From: Basidiobolus meristosporus CBS 931.73
Taxonomy: Eukaryota; Basidiobolomycota; Basidiobolomycetes; Basidiobolales; Basidiobolaceae
DNA length: 64,000 nt
Reading direction: 5' to 3'
Assembly: GCA_002104905.1 (NCBI GenBank)
Contig: MCFE01000153.1
Span: 62,001-126,000, forward strand
The notes beneath the pieces are model-generated. The model did not search any database and was not told the DNA's origin. It saw nothing but the letters and a program-made list of their open reading frames with translations. Below, piece after piece: positions 43,508 through 52,874 of the stretch (position 1 is its first letter; every line of letters begins with the position of its first letter). Made by a program: the position numbers and the translations under genes.

Positions 43508-44900
43508 TCATCCTGCTTGAGGATAATTTTGCATTGGTCCACACAGATCTGAGTAAATTAGTTCTATTTTTTTCTTAATTTTGATTAACCCAGAGCTCTT
43601 GGATGGTTGTCTGGCTTGTTTCCCATATATGCAGGCTTCAAAGTGCACCAAATTAGCTGAGGGATCAACTTTTATTCTGGAAATTAGCTGATATTTGATC
43701 ATTGTGCAAACATTATCAAAATTGATGTGTCCCAATCTCCTGTGCCAAAGCATTGGTGATTCTGCATTCAAGTTATTTATATTGGCTTCTGGATATGATG
43801 GAATACAAGTCAACTTATACATATTCTTATTTCTGATACGCAAAGCAATATGAGCACCATTTTGATCAGTGATCTTGCATCCAGAATTGTCAAAGCTGAA
43901 ACTGAGTCCTTCTGTTGTGGCCTTGCTTACAGATAGTAGGTTCTTGGCTATTTCTGATACATAGAGCACTTCTTTGAAGGCCAGTGTATGGCTTCCTTTA
44001 CTGCTTCTAAGGTTTACCTGGAGAGTTCCTTCTCCCACTGCATCAAGTGTTCTATTGTCACCCATGAAAGTCTTTTTAATTGGAATTTCTGGATATTTGG
44101 TAAAAAGCTCTTTTTGGTGTGTAAAGTGTTGAGATGCTCTAGAGTCAATATACCACATATAAGAATCCTTATCTGTGGTCATATTTAGTGCAGATATGAG
44201 TAGTCTACCTTCAGCTGTGGCAGCATTTCTATATTCAGGCTTTTTCTGCTGACTATCTCTCTTTTTCAAGCACTGGTCTCATGTATGTCCTTTCATTTTG
44301 CAGTAGTTGCAAAACAGGTTGCTATTGCCTTTAGAAGGTCTTGAGCATCTTCTTTGTTGGCTATCATTACTTATTGAAGCATTTTCTTCTTTCTTCTTAT
44401 AGGCTCTTGACTTTCTTAATTCTTCATCCAGAAGCCTACCATATATGTAATTTAAGGTCAAATCTTTAGTTCTAGACTCTAGGGCTGATACAAGGCCCTG
44501 AAACTTGTCTGTCAGGCTATTCAGGATAGTCACTATCACATCCTCACCAGCAGTTGGTACACCCACAGATTCCATCTCATCCTCCAGCAGGGTGATTCTG
44601 ATAGTTAGATTTTTCATTTCTTCTTCTGGCAGCATCTTTGTAGTAAGGAATTTTTGTCTAAGATACATTTTCTTGGTAGCTGAAAATGACTGGTGGGTGT
44701 CTTCTAATGCCTTTCAGGCACTCTTTGCTGTTTTTGCTCTTGAGCACTGAATTAGCAATTTGACTTTAACATTAAGGCAAATGCAGTTAGAGGTACTGTG
44801 TTCTTTCTTCCGGTACTATAAGGATTCCTCTCCCACATTTTTAGGAGGGCATTATTCACTCATGACAATATCCCAAAGGCCTCTTTCTTGTAGCAGCATC
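43508..44900 (-). pseudogene. Copia-E2 Gag, protease and pre-integrase
   Basis: Gag frame 44279-44668 includes LPEEEMKNLTIRITLLEDEM and the knuckle NLFCNYCKMKGHT. Protease/pre-integrase frame 43508-44269 includes MWYIDSRASQHFTHQKELF, LYVSEIAKNLLSVSKATTEG, ESPMLWHRRLGHINFDNVCT and CIYGKQARQPSKSSG, the last two being the HHCC zinc finger. The DSG to DSR change probably kills the protease. Confidence 0.8.
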
Positions 44901-45016
44901 TCCATCTTCACCTTCACACTTAATAGTTAGATCCATCCAACTTTTCAGCAGAGGGAAAAATTCCAGTAATAGCAGTAGTAGACATTGCACAGAGTGACAG
45001 CTTGGGGCTCATAACC

Positions 45017-45363
45017 TGTTGTAAGAGTCTTGGAGATATTGGAAGTGATTGGGTGAGCAAGTAGATTATGTGGTTTTCACTAAATCATTTATTGAATGGA
45101 AAAGTAATATTTATACTTTTACATGGTATTGTCATAAACCATGTAAAATAGGTTTAGAAAGGTCCCAAGAACATGCGTGCAAAGTTTGGGGCTGTTTGAA
45201 CAATGTTGAGAATTTTCATAATCTGGGTAACTGATATTTTGATGAAAATACTCCGAGTAAATCCCAACAAGGATTTTGGTCGGTATTCTCTGAGATTTGA
45301 AGGTAATGATCAAAGTGACTAAGCTAGGTGAATACTTAGGTGGAATTACAAATGTTTACAACA
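45017..45363 (-). repeat. Copia-E LTR, copy 4 (5' LTR of Copia-E2)
   Basis: 347 bp, TGTTGTAAGAGTC...GTTTACAACA, preceded in element order by no further copia body. The gag start of Copia-E2 abuts its low-coordinate side (GGGGCTCATAACC, the same junction as at 41181). Confidence 0.85.
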
Positions 45364-45733
45364 GTAAATGACAAAACCTTGACTTGCCCAAATGTGGGTC
45401 AATTTTGCTCAAATGAGATGCATTGGATAGCTCAGAGGCTATATATCACTACTACAATCTGACAATCAGACCCAGCTCATTAGTCAAGCCTGTACAACTG
45501 ATTAAAGTCAATGATTAGTATTACATCAGATGAATCAGATTTTTAGGCATACAATTAAGTAGATATGCACATTGAATTACAAGTTACTTCTTCAATTAAG
45601 TTAAACACAAATGTATACACTATTGGACAATACATTAATCTGGTATGCAACACATTTAAATTTTATATGCTTATTCCACATTGCACACTCTCACTATGTA
45701 TTTATTACCCATGAATATTTTGTTAAGTGGGAG
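45364..45733. other. A+T-rich DNA without recognised feature
   Basis: 370 bp with no coding frame or repeat identified. Confidence 0.4.
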
Positions 45734-46086
45734 TGTTGCAATTAGTAAGTTGTCACCTAGATATTCATGCTAACTTAGTCACATAGATCTTACTCTTTGA
45801 TTAGCACTCTGTCCTGACCAAATTTCTTGTTGGGGTTTACTTGGAATTTTTTTCACCAAATTATCAAGTACCCAGATTATGATCTTTCTCAAAGTGGTCC
45901 AAAAGCCCCCAAACCTTGCACACATATTCTTGAGACCTACCTTAACAAACTCTACATGTTTGTTTGCTCTACTTTATCAAAAGCATAAATACCATACTTT
46001 TGATAATCAATAAATCTTCAAGTGAATAACATGTAAATCCTCTAGTGCTCCACATCACTTCCAATACTCCTCAGAATATTGCAACA
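45734..46086 (+). repeat. Copia-E-related LTR in opposite orientation
   Basis: Begins TGTTGCAATTAGTAAG and ends AGAATATTGCAACA. The middle (CTTGTTGGGGTTTACTTGGA, TAAATACCATACTTTTGATA) is the complement of the array LTRs with clear divergence. No internal region is attached: a solo or degraded copy. Confidence 0.65.
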
Positions 46087-46225
46087 GTTTTCCCTTAATA
46101 AGCTTGGGGCTTTATTCCCCTTCACACTAGAGTGGGGACAAAACCCACGCATTCCTAGTAAGCTTTTGCCAGTGGCTATAGATCCTAGTGAAAACCCCAC
46201 ACAAAAACACTTGAAATGAGTCAAT
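46087..46225 (+). repeat. Gypsy-B LTR fragment
   Basis: Matches 18350-18490: TTTTCCCTT..AAGCTT.GGGCTTTAT, CCTAGTAAGCTTTTGCCAG, AACCCCACACAAAAACACTT. Both ends are truncated. Confidence 0.65.
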
Positions 46226-46453
46226 CATATTTCTCCTAAAGACCAATATGCTGCAGATATTGTAACTACCACAAGGAAAAGAAATTATGAAAAGGCCAGC
46301 CAAATACCATTGTAATATCAGCTGAGCTCCAAGCTTCTCAAAACCAGCAATTCTTGGTATCTCAGGTACTAGCTGTTGGGCAGAGAAGCAGGCATATTTT
46401 CCAAGAGAAGACTGTTACCAAAAGATCAGGTATCTGCCACACAAGGAATACCA

Positions 46454-46635
46454 GAGTTGTCCAAAGGCCTCCAGACTTTGCACACATGCACTTGGAGCCA
46501 TGCTTCACATACTAAGCTTGTTTGGACTGCCAAGACCATGTAATAGTACACATACCGCTTTTACACAAAATAAGTGATTGGGTGAAAACCACATGATCTA
46601 CTTGTTCTCCCAATATCTCCGAAACTCTTACAGCA
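46454..46635 (+). repeat. Copia-E LTR fragment (3' half)
   Basis: Complement of the array LTRs (GAGTTGTCCAAA, TTTGCACACATGCACTTGG, AAAACCACATGATCTACTTG, TATCTCCGAAACTCTTACAG). It ends the transposon island; CpG frequency rises immediately to the right. Confidence 0.65.
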
Positions 46636-47176
46636 CCTAACAAACCTAAAGAGGCGAAGTTGAGCGGTCTATCATACGGAACTTGGTGGTGTTGGCAAAT
46701 ACAATTGAGTGATGTTCATGATACACCTCTCCCCCCCCCGCCGCCATAGTCTACACCATCAGGAGGTTGGCGATGGCGAGGTGATTACCGGTGCCGGGAA
46801 TGGACATCTCCGCCAAGTTTGATTGAGGGCTTCGTACTAGGGTACAACCAACCAGGCGATGCCCGGTGGCTGCGCCCAGTGGCCCATGACTAGCCGGGGA
46901 TCAGGAAGAAGGTCGCAATGAACCGCTCGTGCACAGTACCATCGGAACGGTGGATGCGGAGTGGATGGGCCGAAATTGGGTACCTGAATTTCCAGGAGGT
47001 TCCTACCCCATTGCGCCATTCGATCTGGATGAGAATTAGCGAACTTTTTTCGAGAACCATCTGAAGTTGAAGGGTGGGGGGGAGTTGGATGGGATGATGT
47101 CACCCGATCGAGTGGGGGTGGCCGGGGGATATATCTACTGGTTGGTGGATCGAGGAAACGGGCGATATTTTTCAAC
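46636..47176. promoter_or_regulatory. Upstream region of the FIT2-like gene; island/gene border
   Basis: A sharp change of composition: CpG-rich, with poly-C runs (CTCCCCCCCCCGCCGCC near 46730) and purine runs (GGGTGGGGGGGAG near 47075). A TATA-like GATATATCTAC lies at about 47129, some 50 bp before the ATG. No gene is recognised. Promoter role is inferred from position only. Confidence 0.4.
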
Positions 47177-48040
47177 ATGAGTTCACCTTCGACCAACATG
47201 GACCTCCCGAAACCCGGCGCGCTGAAGGGGGAGGCCACCGCGGCCGGTGGGGAGGAGAAAGCCCCGGTGAAAGAGATGCAGCCCTCGGGTCCAAGCTGGT
47301 TGCGGGACGTATACCTTCGACCGGTACCCAAGATCGTGTTGGTTTACCTGGGCACGGCCTTGGTCGGGAGTCTGCTGCACCCGCTATTTCACCCCACCGA
47401 AACCTACTTCGCCGACAAGAGGAACGGGCTCAACCAGGTTTTCGTGAAGTATGGCTGGGGTTGGACCTCGGCCCTTTACCTTCTCTTCGTGACGTTCGTG
47501 TTTGCGAGGGGCGAACCGCAGAAGGCCGCCCCGTTCTGGACCCGTTGGTTCTTGGCCACCTCGTACTGGTACGTGTTGACGCAGTGGTTTTTGGGCCCCT
47601 CCGTGTCCGACCGAGTCTTCACCCTCTCCGGAGGGGCGTGCACCGTGCCCGAGGTTTATGACTCGTTCACCTGTAAGCGGTTGGGAGGAGTGTGGGCTGG
47701 CGGGCACGACAGCTCGGGTCACTGCATGCTTCTCATCCATGCGTCGCTGTTTCTGTGGGAGGAACTGCGAGCGGGCTGGTTCGACGCCAATTGGGACAAG
47801 CGGGTTAAAAGCAAGCCGACGTTCGTGGTGCTTCGTCTCGCGGTGCTAGGGCTGTTCGTGCTCTGGTGGTGGATGCTCCTCATGACGAACCTGTTTTTCC
47901 ACAGCCTCCCCGAAAAGATAAGCGGGGTGACTCTGGGGGTGGCTTACTGGTACCTCGGCTACGGGTATCTCTTCCCGACGACCGCTTTCCCCGGTATCCC
48001 CCAGGCCAACCTGCACACGTTGGATGGGGAGAGCTGCTGA
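47177..48040 (+). CDS. FIT2/Scs3-family fat-storage-inducing ER membrane protein
   Basis: Single-exon gene, 287 residues. FIT family proteins are ER membrane enzymes with acyl-CoA diphosphatase activity needed for lipid droplet budding and normal phospholipid balance; the yeast members are Scs3 and Yft2. The two signature histidines are present: SGHC around residues 180-183 (His182) inside GGHDSSGHCMLLIHAS, and FFHSLPEKISG with His242. Hydrophobic segments occur at about 52-68, 95-110, 126-140, 183-195, 216-238 and 250-268, fitting a six-span topology. The ~40 N-terminal residues are polar and cytosolic in type. The ATG at 47177 gives the longest frame; Met8 is an alternative. The next gene, a phosphotransferase for PC/PE, is convergent. 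Confidence 0.85.
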   Translation: MSSPSTNMDLPKPGALKGEATAAGGEEKAPVKEMQPSGPSWLRDVYLRPVPKIVLVYLGTALVGSLLHPLFHPTETYFADKRNGLNQVFVKYGWGWTSALYLLFVTFVFARGEPQKAAPFWTRWFLATSYWYVLTQWFLGPSVSDRVFTLSGGACTVPEVYDSFTCKRLGGVWAGGHDSSGHCMLLIHASLFLWEELRAGWFDANWDKRVKSKPTFVVLRLAVLGLFVLWWWMLLMTNLFFHSLPEKISGVTLGVAYWYLGYGYLFPTTAFPGIPQANLHTLDGESC

Positions 48041-48561
48041 CCCAGCTCACTTCAGCCCTACATTGGAAGTCAGCCTGCATAGAGATCGCATCCCTAGAAT
48101 TTGATCCACCCGAGGGTGGGGATCGTTTTTGTCCACCACCACCGATACCAGAGGTGGCTCGTACTTCGTATCCATTAATATACCTTTCCCTATTTCCCTA
48201 TACATCCCACCCCCCCCACTCACCCCCTCCAAGCAACATAATAAATTCATTCGGGTTCGGCCATTCTTTACACACCATTTGAAAGGGGTGCGGAGGGGAT
48301 TCCAAGGAAACAACTTTATTTGAATAGCTTCGTCTTGATGGGCTTGGCGACATCATCTATCCACCATGCTCGCGAGGAGAATGGTGGTCGAAGGGCGATA
48401 GATATAGTAAACGGTGCTGGGTACGATGAGAGCTGGGTAGGAACGCGAGGGGGGATTCGTAGGGGGTGGGATTAAATACTTACGGGCCACTTGATGTCTC
48501 AGTGATTAAAGGGATTCAGACGTTGGCCGACTCGGGGAAGCGAGTGGTTGGGCGAGGAGGT
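48041..48561. other. Convergent 3' intergenic region
   Basis: About 520 bp between the stop of the FIT2-like gene and the stop of the phosphotransferase gene. It has pyrimidine-rich runs (CCCACCCCCCCCACTCACC near 48210) and serves as 3' region for both genes. No gene or RNA recognised. Confidence 0.5.
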
Positions 48562-50251
48562 TTACTCGGTTTTCTTGGGGTGTTTGATCCGAAGGCACCA
48601 GATATCAAAGAACGCGCAAACATCGGCGATCACCGCCAGTGCGAAATGGGCATAGGCGGCGATGGAGTAAACGAGGGCCACAATGATGTATGCGAATTCG
48701 TATTTCAGTGGGAGGATCGGCTCTCTGGAGAGGTGAGCGGGTGGGTTAGCAAGGTGATGGAGAGCACGGGGGATACGGCCACACCGTTACCTGTTGAAGT
48801 AGGCTGGCAGAGAGGCGTTGAGAGCTCCCAAGATCAATGGGATGAAGATACGATGGAAGTAGGGGAAGGGTGCCTTGGTCACATGGGCGAGGATCATTCG
48901 GCCAACCATATAACCAAAGGAGCAACCACAATAGATCATGAAGGGAGTCAAGTGCTCAGTAACGATGCTTGGGGAGGCATTGAGCCACGCGTACACCAAT
49001 CCCACGCTTCCAGCAAATGGAAGAAGGCCAAGCAGGGCTTTGGCTGGAGACTGGTTATTCTTCTTGGAGGTCTTGATGACGGTCACGATACTAAAGACGG
49101 AGGAGCGGTCAGTAGATGGTCCACCGATCGATCCAAGTGGTCAGCGGGTCAATCCCTACCTGCTAAGAACATTCGCGCCCAGTACGACCAGAGATAGTAG
49201 GTTGAAAGCCTGATTCGTGGGGAAATCGGGGATCCAAGTGAGCGAGCCAGGGGCAAGGCCAAGAAGTTGACGGAGGGAGCGCTTCCAGAAGGAGGAGCCG
49301 CCTTCTATTTGGTGTATCCACCATTAGACCGGCGCTCTCGAATCAGCACAAGGGCAAAACTTACCAACGAAGCCGGTCAGTCCAAACAGCCCCACTAGCA
49401 ATACAATCCCTTCGACCGGGCCGCTGAAATAGCCCAGATAGAGCGTTCCTGTGTGGTACTCTTCCCAAGTGGAGAGGTAGAAATTGCTGGTTGCTGCGTA
49501 AGGTGGGTTAGCAAGGGGAGGGAAGGGACCAGCATCCATGCGGCATCGACCTACCAGCGAGAAACGAGACCAGCGTCCACCATGATTGGCCAACGCCGAG
49601 TACAGACGAGCAGATGACAGTTCCAAACTACAGACAGAATGCGTTAGTTCTCGACAAATAGCGAGCGAGCGGGCATCCACCGATCGTCCATACCGCAGTA
49701 TTCAGAGCGTCACATCCTGGAGAAAGGGACAGTCAGTAGGTGTCGATGAACAAGCTAGACCGATTCATAAAAATAACTACCGTGGTCGAACATCTCGCCC
49801 AATGGGCCAGAGGTGCCGGTCCGACGTGCCTGCTTCCCATCGATGGCGTCGAGAGACGCGTAAACCCACAGGCCCACGGCATAACTAGGGGCAAGTTAGA
49901 AAGGCTTCGTCGGGGGGGGGGGAGGGGTACAAGCACAAGCCCTACCTGACGTACACCCAACCAGGCACCGGTTCGCTCAACGTGGGATCCAGTATGATGA
50001 CAGTAAAGAAATTCACCACAACGCACAGAAAGCCAATCAGGGTGATGAGATTTGGCCTAGAGAATGCAGGTTGGATGAGGGCTCGCGGAAGAAAGATGGC
50101 TGCTTATCACTTACGCCATCCACAGAGGGAAAAGCTTCACCAGCGCGCTCCAGTAGTGCTGCAAGACATATTTCGACAAGAGGGACTTGTCCACCCCGCT
50201 GTACTTGTATTTCGACAGGTTGCTCAGATACTTCTGCTGTATGTAGGTCAT
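48562..50251 (-). CDS. Choline/ethanolamine phosphotransferase (Cpt1/Ept1 family), nine exons
   Basis: Transfers phosphocholine or phosphoethanolamine from the CDP-alcohol to diacylglycerol, the last Kennedy-pathway step, in ER/Golgi membranes. Exons by eye: 50251-50115, 50056-49946, 49884-49781, 49716-49694, 49627-49555, 49493-49365, 49304-49160, 49090-48791, 48724-48562; introns 58-69 nt; 394 residues, normal for the family. The N-terminus has [20 protein letters not shown] and [12 protein letters not shown]. The CDP-alcohol phosphatidyltransferase signature D-G-x2-A-R-x8-G-x3-D-x3-D spans Asp98-Asp120. Also [20 protein letters not shown] and a C-terminal [14 protein letters not shown]. The final Asp of the signature sits on a 23 nt exon. 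Substrate choice (choline or ethanolamine) cannot be told from this. Confidence 0.9.
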
Positions 50252-51084
50252 TTCAGGGGCACCAAGGGATTCTTGTGTGGGTTAATAAAACGTTTATGTT
50301 AGGTTAGTGGGGTTTTAGTGTGGGTGTGGCTAGGCAAGCGTGCGCAGCGGGATGTCTGAGCCAGCCGGCCTTAAAAGCAGAACCTCAGCCTCCCCTTGAG
50401 GTGAGTTTTCGTTGCCGTAAGGGGCAAAGAATGGCCAAAATTGCACCTGAAGGCCAGCACCCAATCAGGGCCCCAGGCTGAGGAGCGCGTGATACAATTA
50501 GATCATTCATTGTTCCAAGAAAGGAGTCATCTCATCAAGCACTCAACGTCTCCACTCCACTGAGCACCCAAAATGAAGTTGATCTTGGGATATTGCAAAT
50601 TAATTTCGGACAGCCGATTGACGTAGCATTTCCGAATGGTAACCGGCGATTCCATACAAGGAGAATTTCTGTACGCTGATGGAAATGATATCAAATGACT
50701 GCATGGACGGCAAGATTACTGGCATGCTGGCATGCTCCACCCCAATTCACCGGGATCATGCATGTGCTTCAACCAAAGGTGCATCCTCACCCAGATGCAA
50801 CCCAAATCCACCGCCGAGCAGGCCTGAAGAAGCGGGCTTCTTATCCCGCGGCGGTGCTCAGCCGGTGAGATTGGCTGTTCCGCCGCAACCGACCAGCACG
50901 ATCGTGGTGGATGCGTCGAGGGTCCATTGACTATCATTTATTTATTTGTATATTAGCGTGGACTGAACGGCAGAGATGAGTAAGGATAAGGTGGATTGAG
51001 CGGTATCACGGTTGTATTTACACTAGCGAGCCATAGCCGACGAGTAAGCCGCGGGGTTAGACCCATGTGGGACTCGAGGAGTAG
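50252..51084. other. Intergenic region upstream of the phosphotransferase gene
   Basis: 833 bp between two minus-strand genes. A CCAATCAGG motif near 50461 could be a CCAAT box for the phosphotransferase. Short frames (for example 50679-50930) have no recognised similarity. Confidence 0.4.
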
Positions 51085-52069
51085 CTAAATATGCAGTGCA
51101 TTCATCGCCTCCCAGTCTTCGGCTGCGTTGGTGCCGTTTTTAGGGGAGGGGAGGGGGTCCATTTTCTCCAGCTCGCGGCATATCAGCGTATGTACAACCA
51201 AGTCCAGATCTCGGTTGATCACGGCAAGGATTTTCTACAATGAAGCTTGGTTACTGCTGGATGCTACGTGCGGTCGCTGTCGCTGTCGCATTCGTTACCT
51301 TGAACTTCGTATCTATCTTGGAAACGACTTCCGCCAACGGGGATCTGTAAAACTCCGGAATCCCCTCCATCAGCTTCGTATAAACAACCACCATGATGTC
51401 GCAGAATGTGTGCAGGATCTGTAGGTAGTCGGGCTCGAAGGGCTAGAGGGAGCCACCCGGTTAACTCTTGACAGGCCAGCCGAGGAGGAACTTCACAGTG
51501 GCTTACCGTGGTTCTAACGTCGAGGTGGATATATTCACCCGTCTCCTGAAAGTTCGTGTTGAAAAACACCTGCTCCCCGGTGAACTTCGATTTCCGGAAA
51601 AAATTGCGCTAGAGGAAAGGAAAGGTCAGCCTAGTTGGGAGGGTTCGGCACGCCGCCGGGGCTAGAAACCTTTTTTGTTTTGCTCCCGTCGCTGACGAAG
51701 TGCTCGTACTCGTGTATTATTTGATGGAGCGCTTTGACGTAATCAGGAGTGGTTGTGATTTCAAGTATGGGCCCGAGGCTGGTGCCTAATATGAAGATCT
51801 TTTGGGACCTAGAGGGTGTACGTTTGGTGAGGTCCTTTGGTGGCTGTAGAATGCGACGGACAACACAGGTGTGGGTACCTCTTTCGAAGCCTTTTGTTGT
51901 TGTAGAAGCGACTGAGATCTTCCTCGGAGAGCAGGATAGTGTTGAAGTAGTGGGCCCCGCCGTTGTGAACCCTTTGCAGGTATGCGAACGTGGAGATTCG
52001 CTTGTGGATGAGATCTCTCAAAGCCTCGAGAGTGCTGGTTTCTTTTGGTGAAGAGGGCGAGGAATCCAT
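51085..52069 (-). CDS. Unrecognised protein, five exons, 241 residues
   Basis: Exons by eye: 52069-51879, 51808-51670, 51608-51507, 51442-51299, 51234-51085, all GT-AG with introns of 61-70 nt and a continuous frame, which supports a real gene. I do not recognise the family. Visible segments: a short polar N-terminus, LRDLIHKRISTFAYLQRVHN, NTILLSEEDLSRFY, then FRKSKFTGEQVFFNTNFQET, a helical core DYLQILHTFCDIMVVVYTKL followed by MEGIPEFYRSPLAEVVSKID, and LDLVVHTLICRELEKMDPLP. The protein is likely soluble and helical; no signal peptide, transmembrane span or catalytic motif. The first intron's acceptor (CCCTCTAG) was chosen over a nearer one because only it keeps the frame and a normal intron length. 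Confidence 0.65.
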
Positions 52070-52874
52070 AATGAACAGGCTGCAACGGAGGTATGTATGT
52101 CAATTGGTACCATTCCTCGAGACACAATCCCTGCGGTTATAATCCAATTTAATTAAATGAGGTTTATCGTTTCCATTGGGTTAGCGCGTTCAAGGCGAGG
52201 CAATGGGATGTTGCACACGGTTGTTTCCCGATGTGAAAAACATCCTATTTCAGGCCACCAAGGCCGTTTCTGAGAAATGCCCACCAATTCCCCCAAGAAT
52301 AGGCATTGGTCGCTGTTCAACTAGGTAATAGATGTTGGTGTAACATCAGTGATATTAAAAATCCATCATAAAGATGTTGCCTTGAGGCACTCGGTCACCG
52401 TGAACCTGATTGGCATCGAGCCCAGCATTGCTGAGCTCCAACGGCGCGCCCTCGTTTACTATGTATGCTCACCATGTAGAGTAGTATACCATCCGCGTGT
52501 CCAATAGCATGCAGCCTGGCGAGACTGAAGTCACCAAACCCTGCGCGGGATAGCCATCCCGGATATGTATGGGAAATTGAGCATCAGCTCGAGTGGCTTG
52601 TGTACCAGTTGGCTGCTTTTACATTGATCCCATTTATTTTGGAATGGACCTCTAAAACCAAATCCCGGTGGGTGACAAGCAAGATGGGCGCGCAAGAAGA
52701 ATGGCAAATATTGAAACTTACATTCAAACTGACATACATGGTATAAAGGATGTGAAGTAATTTATAAATGAAAGAAAAGAGCGAGCTGTACAATAAAAAA
52801 GCTGATTTTCGCTATCCAACATGGAAGAGATGGGGATTTGATTTGTTCGGTTAACTGAAGGCCTCGCTGGGTAA
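52070..52874. other. Intergenic region, nothing recognised
   Basis: 805 bp between the unrecognised gene's start and the stop of the CENP-C gene. It presumably holds the promoter of the former and the 3' region of the latter. No RNA gene or frame I can support. Confidence 0.4.

Larger units (their letters stand above)
41543..45016 (-). mobile_element. Copia-E2 internal region
   Basis: Second long unit of the array, with no nested insertion. The order on minus is gag (44279-44900), pre-integrase/protease (43508-44269), integrase (42712-43454), RT (42011-42540) and a short RNase H end. Relative to Copia-E1 the 3'-most ~285 bp of RNase H are missing before the LTR. RT keeps YVDDLTIATNN (about 42090-42125). 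The protease triad reads DSR in place of DSG (WYIDSRASQHFT). The longest frame is 43508-44269 (about 250 codons). Stops and frameshifts elsewhere. Confidence 0.8.

Noticed and set aside
1-46635. Ascomycete-type RIP
   Set aside because: The dominant loss is of CpG. Plentiful CpA remains throughout, which classical CpA-directed RIP would have removed.
46837-47331. 164-codon minus-strand frame across the FIT2-like start
   Set aside because: Overlaps the promoter and first codons of a clear gene on the other strand; low-complexity Pro/Ser-rich reading typical of antisense.
51809-51878. A 35 nt first intron (acceptor TCTACAG) in the unrecognised gene
   Set aside because: It would be far shorter than all other introns and shifts the frame into an early stop. 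The 70 nt alternative restores the frame.
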